From Peromyscus leucopus (Eukaryota > Chordata > Mammalia > Rodentia > Cricetidae): a stretch of DNA of 64,000 nucleotides. Made by a program: the position numbers and the translations under genes. Location of the stretch: assembly GCF_004664715.2 (NCBI RefSeq), contig NC_051068.1, forward strand, positions 53,206,953 to 53,270,952. The letters are read 5' to 3'. Under the pieces are notes generated by a model. The model did not search any database and had not been told where the DNA came from. It saw nothing but the letters and a program-made list of their open reading frames with translations. Shown piece by piece: positions 61,224 through 64,000 of this stretch. Numbering within the stretch: position 1 is the stretch's first letter; the number at the start of each line of letters is the position of its first letter.

Positions 61224-61300
61224 GTACAGGACTAGTACAGGACTGGTACAGGACTAGTACAGGACTAGAACAGAACTAGTACAGGACAAGTACAGGACTG
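61224..61300. repeat. 11-bp minisatellite, seven units
   Basis: Seven head-to-tail units of GTACAGGACTA with single-base variants (GTACAGGACTG, GAACAGAACTA, GTACAGGACAA). Confidence 0.95.
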
Positions 61301-61661
61301 GAATGCTCTCATACTGGAACATCTGAGTATGTCTGATGTGGAACGGACAACAGTCTGTTGCTTATTTCTTTTTTTTTTTAACAAACATCTAGAAAGGTAG
61401 AAAATAGGCCAATAGCTTAAACAAAATCAGTAGATATTGCATATACACACTTCATGCACACTACCACTCTTATCCTAAAACCAGAATTACTGTGTAAATA
61501 AACACTTACACAGAACTTTTGTTCCTCCATGACTAGGGAGAACCACTGTTTTACCTCCTTTTTAAAAAATGTGTCGTGCGTATGTGTTTTTGTGTACATA
61601 TGTGATATGCATACAGGGTACATGCAAATATGCATAAAAGTGTGCATGCACATGTGGGCAC

Positions 61662-61935
61662 ATGTATGTGGAGGCCAAAGTCAATATCAGATGGCTTTCC
61701 TCTGTTGCTATTCATCTTACTCATTTTTTAATAACAAGGCTTCTCATAGACCTGAAGCTCACTGATTCAGCTAGGATGGTGGGTCAAGGGTCCACCTGTC
61801 TCCAGCCAACTCATAGTTGGAATTATGTTTATGCTTCCACATCTGACCTTTGCTGTGGGGACTGGGGATCTGAACCCAGGTCCTCATGGTTGCATGGCAG
61901 GCATTATACTGATGGAGCCACCTCCCAGCTCTGTT
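61662..61935 (-). mobile_element. B4-type SINE, antisense
   Basis: 'atgtggaggccaaagtcaat', 'agacctgaagctcactgatt', 'ggtccacctgtctccagcc' and 'gatctgaacccaggtcctca' occur in the usual order, ending 'ggagccacctcccagctc'. Confidence 0.65.
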
Positions 61936-62197
61936 TTGTCTTTTCTAGTTTTCAAAGAATGAAGATGTTAGCTAGCTAACTATGCATCAGAGGAGTACTG
62001 GCTTATAATTTGTATAAAAGTGTAACAATGTAGCTGACAGTGGCCTTTACCTCAGGAAAAAAAAAATCAGTCATAACATTTAGGAATCAACGTTTGAGAT
62101 CAAACAAAACAAAACAATGGCATTCACATAGTAATGCTTTTATGTGGCGGGATATATAAAATTCAATTCCCTGCATTCTTTTTCTCTTCCTCCAAGG

Positions 62198-62420
62198 CAA
62201 TGGTTCTCAACCTGTGGTTCATGGCCTCTTTAGGGGTTGAACAACCCTTTCATTGGGGTTACCCAAGGTCATCTTCATATCAGAAATTTATTATGACTCA
62301 TAACAGTAGCAAAAATACATATACAAAGTAGCAACAAAAATAACTTTATGGTTGGGGGTCACCACAACATGAGGTACTGTATTAAGGGGTCACAGCATTA
62401 GGAAGGTTGAGAACCCACTG
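62198..62420 (+). mobile_element. URR1-like hAT DNA transposon, non-autonomous
   Basis: The ends are inverted repeats: CAATGGTTCTCAACCT at left and AGGTTGAGAACCCACTG at right. The inside has 'gggttgaacaaccctttca', 'actcataacagtagcaaaa' and 'tggttgggggtcaccacaac', as in the rodent URR1 (hAT-Charlie) family. Flanks CTCCAAGG (62,190-62,197) and CTCTAAGA (62,421-62,428) fit an 8-bp target duplication with two changes. Confidence 0.9.
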
Positions 62421-62569
62421 CTCTAAGATGTACAATCCATGAAGGTAGTCAAGTTGTGGTTTTGATATCAGTGTATATTAAGGACCATATTAAAATACGT
62501 AGAGACCGTGGCCTCCGCTCCAGAAATTACACTTTTAGAAACATTTTATTTTTAAATTATGAATATATA

Positions 62570-62755
62570 CATATGTGTCTCTGTGCAGATATGTGTCCAG
62601 CGAATGCAAGAGTGCCTGGTGGTCAGAAGAGGATGTGGGGTCCCCCTGGGGCTAGAGTGGTTGAAGTCTCTGAATGTGAGTGCTGAGAAATGAACTTAGG
62701 TTATCAGCAAGAGCAGTACCTGCTCTCAACTGCTGAGCCATCCCCCTAGGCCCAA
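62570..62755 (-). mobile_element. B3-class SINE, antisense
   Basis: 'gaatgcaagagtgcctggtg', 'gtcagaagaggatgtggggt' and 'gtgctgagaaatgaactta' lead to 'actgctgagccatcccccta', the antisense order of B3. Confidence 0.75.
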
Positions 62756-63028
62756 GCAGTCACAGTCCACAAGGTCTGAGGAAGAGCCTACACACCTGTG
62801 GTGCTGCTGAATAAATAAGTCTCATCAACACAACCAAGAATGTGACTTTGACACCAGGCACCCGAGTTACAATTTTGGGTGGGTAGGTACTTTTCTCAGG
62901 CTAACTACTTAACTTCCTTTTGACCTCAGTTTACTAGTTTACTTAGTTATAAAGGAACACAGGGTATATACTAGATTATGAAGATTTTTTTAAATTAATT
63001 TTATTATTGTGCAATGTGATATATATAT

Positions 63029-63063
63029 GTGTGTGTGTGTGTGTGTGTTTCTCTTTGTCTCAG

Positions 63064-63146
<83 letters not shown>
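63029..63146. repeat. (GT)n and (CT)n(GT)n compound microsatellite
   Basis: (GT)n at 63,029-63,048, then pure CT from 63,065 to 63,110, then GT to 63,146. A B3-like antisense end follows to 63,265. Confidence 0.96.
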
Positions 63147-63149
<3 letters not shown>

Positions 63150-64000
63150 TGCATGCCACAGCACATCTGTGCATGTCAGAGGACTTCCTTTCCATGTCTA
63201 CTGGATTCTGGGGTCCAAACTCTACTTGAAAGGCTTGTGTGGCAAGCATTTTACCCACTGAGCCCAAGATTATGAAGATTAAATAAAATTCTCAGCCATA
63301 TTTAAAAATGAACCTGTCAAGGAAGAATCTCGAAAGAGGATTTTGCATAAGGTGTAGAAGCCAGAAACAGCAATTTTCCCTTCCTTGGAAATTTGGATAA
63401 AGTTCTGATACGATGTTATTTACTGAATGTGTGTATATTTGAAGTTTGATCTCTTTTGTGATGGCAATAGAAGGTTGGTATATTAGAAGGTACTCAGGTC
63501 CTAAGGGTGGAATCCTCATCAATGAAGTTAGTGCCCTCATAAAAGGAATCCAAGACAACACAAGAAGCCAGGAGCCAACAACCCAGAGGAAGGTCCTCAT
63601 AAGAGTCTGAATGTAGACATTGGAATCTGGGACTCCCAGCTTCTGGAACTATGACAACTTTGTTGTGTCTAAGCCGCCAGTCAATGGTATTTTTTTTTTT
63701 ACATCAGTGCAAATTAATAGAGACATATGGCTCTAATTAAGGGAATTAAGGGAGGCACTAAGTTATAGCATAAGTATTAAGACAAAACAAACAAATGAAA
63801 AAACAACAACAAAAACCTCATAAGGCAGAATTTTGATCACCTTCCAATCAAAATACTTGGGAGTTACAAAAGCAGTTAAATATACTAAATAATTAAATAG
63901 AAAACTATACATATTTTTTGTGTGTATATAAATTTTTTTTTATTGTAGAATTCTTTCAGGGCTGGGGAGAGGAAACCACGTGGATTCCTGGAGGTGACTG

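Larger units (their letters stand above)
60430..64000 (-). other. GOLIM4 intron, continuing past the window
   Basis: No further exon of GOLIM4 was found up to 64,000; the preceding exon (stem coiled coil) must lie beyond. The intron holds a (TATC)n tract, an 11-bp minisatellite, a B4-like antisense SINE (about 61,662-61,935), a URR1-like hAT element, B3-type antisense SINEs (about 62,570-62,755 and 63,147-63,265) and (CT)n(TG)n. The parts at 60,430-60,855, 61,305-61,660 and 63,270-64,000 hold nothing I can name. Confidence 0.8.

Noticed and set aside
60861..61300. Direct repeats that might suggest a CRISPR-like array
   Set aside because: Units are contiguous (4 bp and 11 bp) without spacers, and the genome is mammalian.
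63004..63275. Three frames of 84-88 codons over CT/GT sequence
   Set aside because: Microsatellite artefacts.

Overview
The window is nuclear DNA from a muroid rodent, most likely a cricetid (hamster, vole or deer-mouse group). The evidence is genes split into short exons with GT/AG introns, B1, B2, B3 and B4-type SINEs, 5'-truncated L1 copies, MaLR and other LTRs, and many long dinucleotide and tetranucleotide repeats. The B1 copies carry the form 'gaaaccctgtctcgaaaaacc', which is typical of cricetids. Nothing bacterial, plasmid or phage-like is present.

The one clear gene is GOLIM4 (GPP130/GOLPH4, a cis-Golgi integral membrane protein) on the minus strand. Its last nine coding exons lie between 60,429 and 38,118 and join in one open frame of 1,386 bp, giving the C-terminal 461 residues and a stop. 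The cytoplasmic tail, membrane anchor and first part of the lumenal coiled coil lie beyond 64,000. The 3' UTR runs from 38,117 to about 36,560, with AATAAA signals at 36,893-36,898 and 36,580-36,585. The introns hold SINEs, an L1 3' end, MaLR and hAT copies and microsatellites.

From 1 to about 36,500 the sequence is intergenic, downstream of the GOLIM4 3' end. It is a patchwork of transposon relics. These include an ERV-type LTR with an exact 6-bp target duplication (1,571-1,922), a related LTR (22,601-23,002), a third divergent relative near 35.1-35.4 kb, an isolated ERV 3' LTR with a purine tract (13,448-13,753), MaLR LTRs (21,620-21,980 and 22,206-22,550), L1 fragments, and B1/B2/B3 SINEs with target duplications.

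Two exon-like pieces on the plus strand stand out in this otherwise gene-poor part. A 144-bp segment (14,422-14,565), open and flanked by splice-like sites, resembles the N-terminal coiled coil of DEUP1/CEP63. A 77-bp segment (23,710-23,786) has strong splice-like borders but I cannot place it in a family. They are the best candidates for something undescribed, as a fossil or still-used exon. No RNA gene, CRISPR array or operon is supported. Comparisons with known proteins and repeat consensus sequences are from memory, without a database search.
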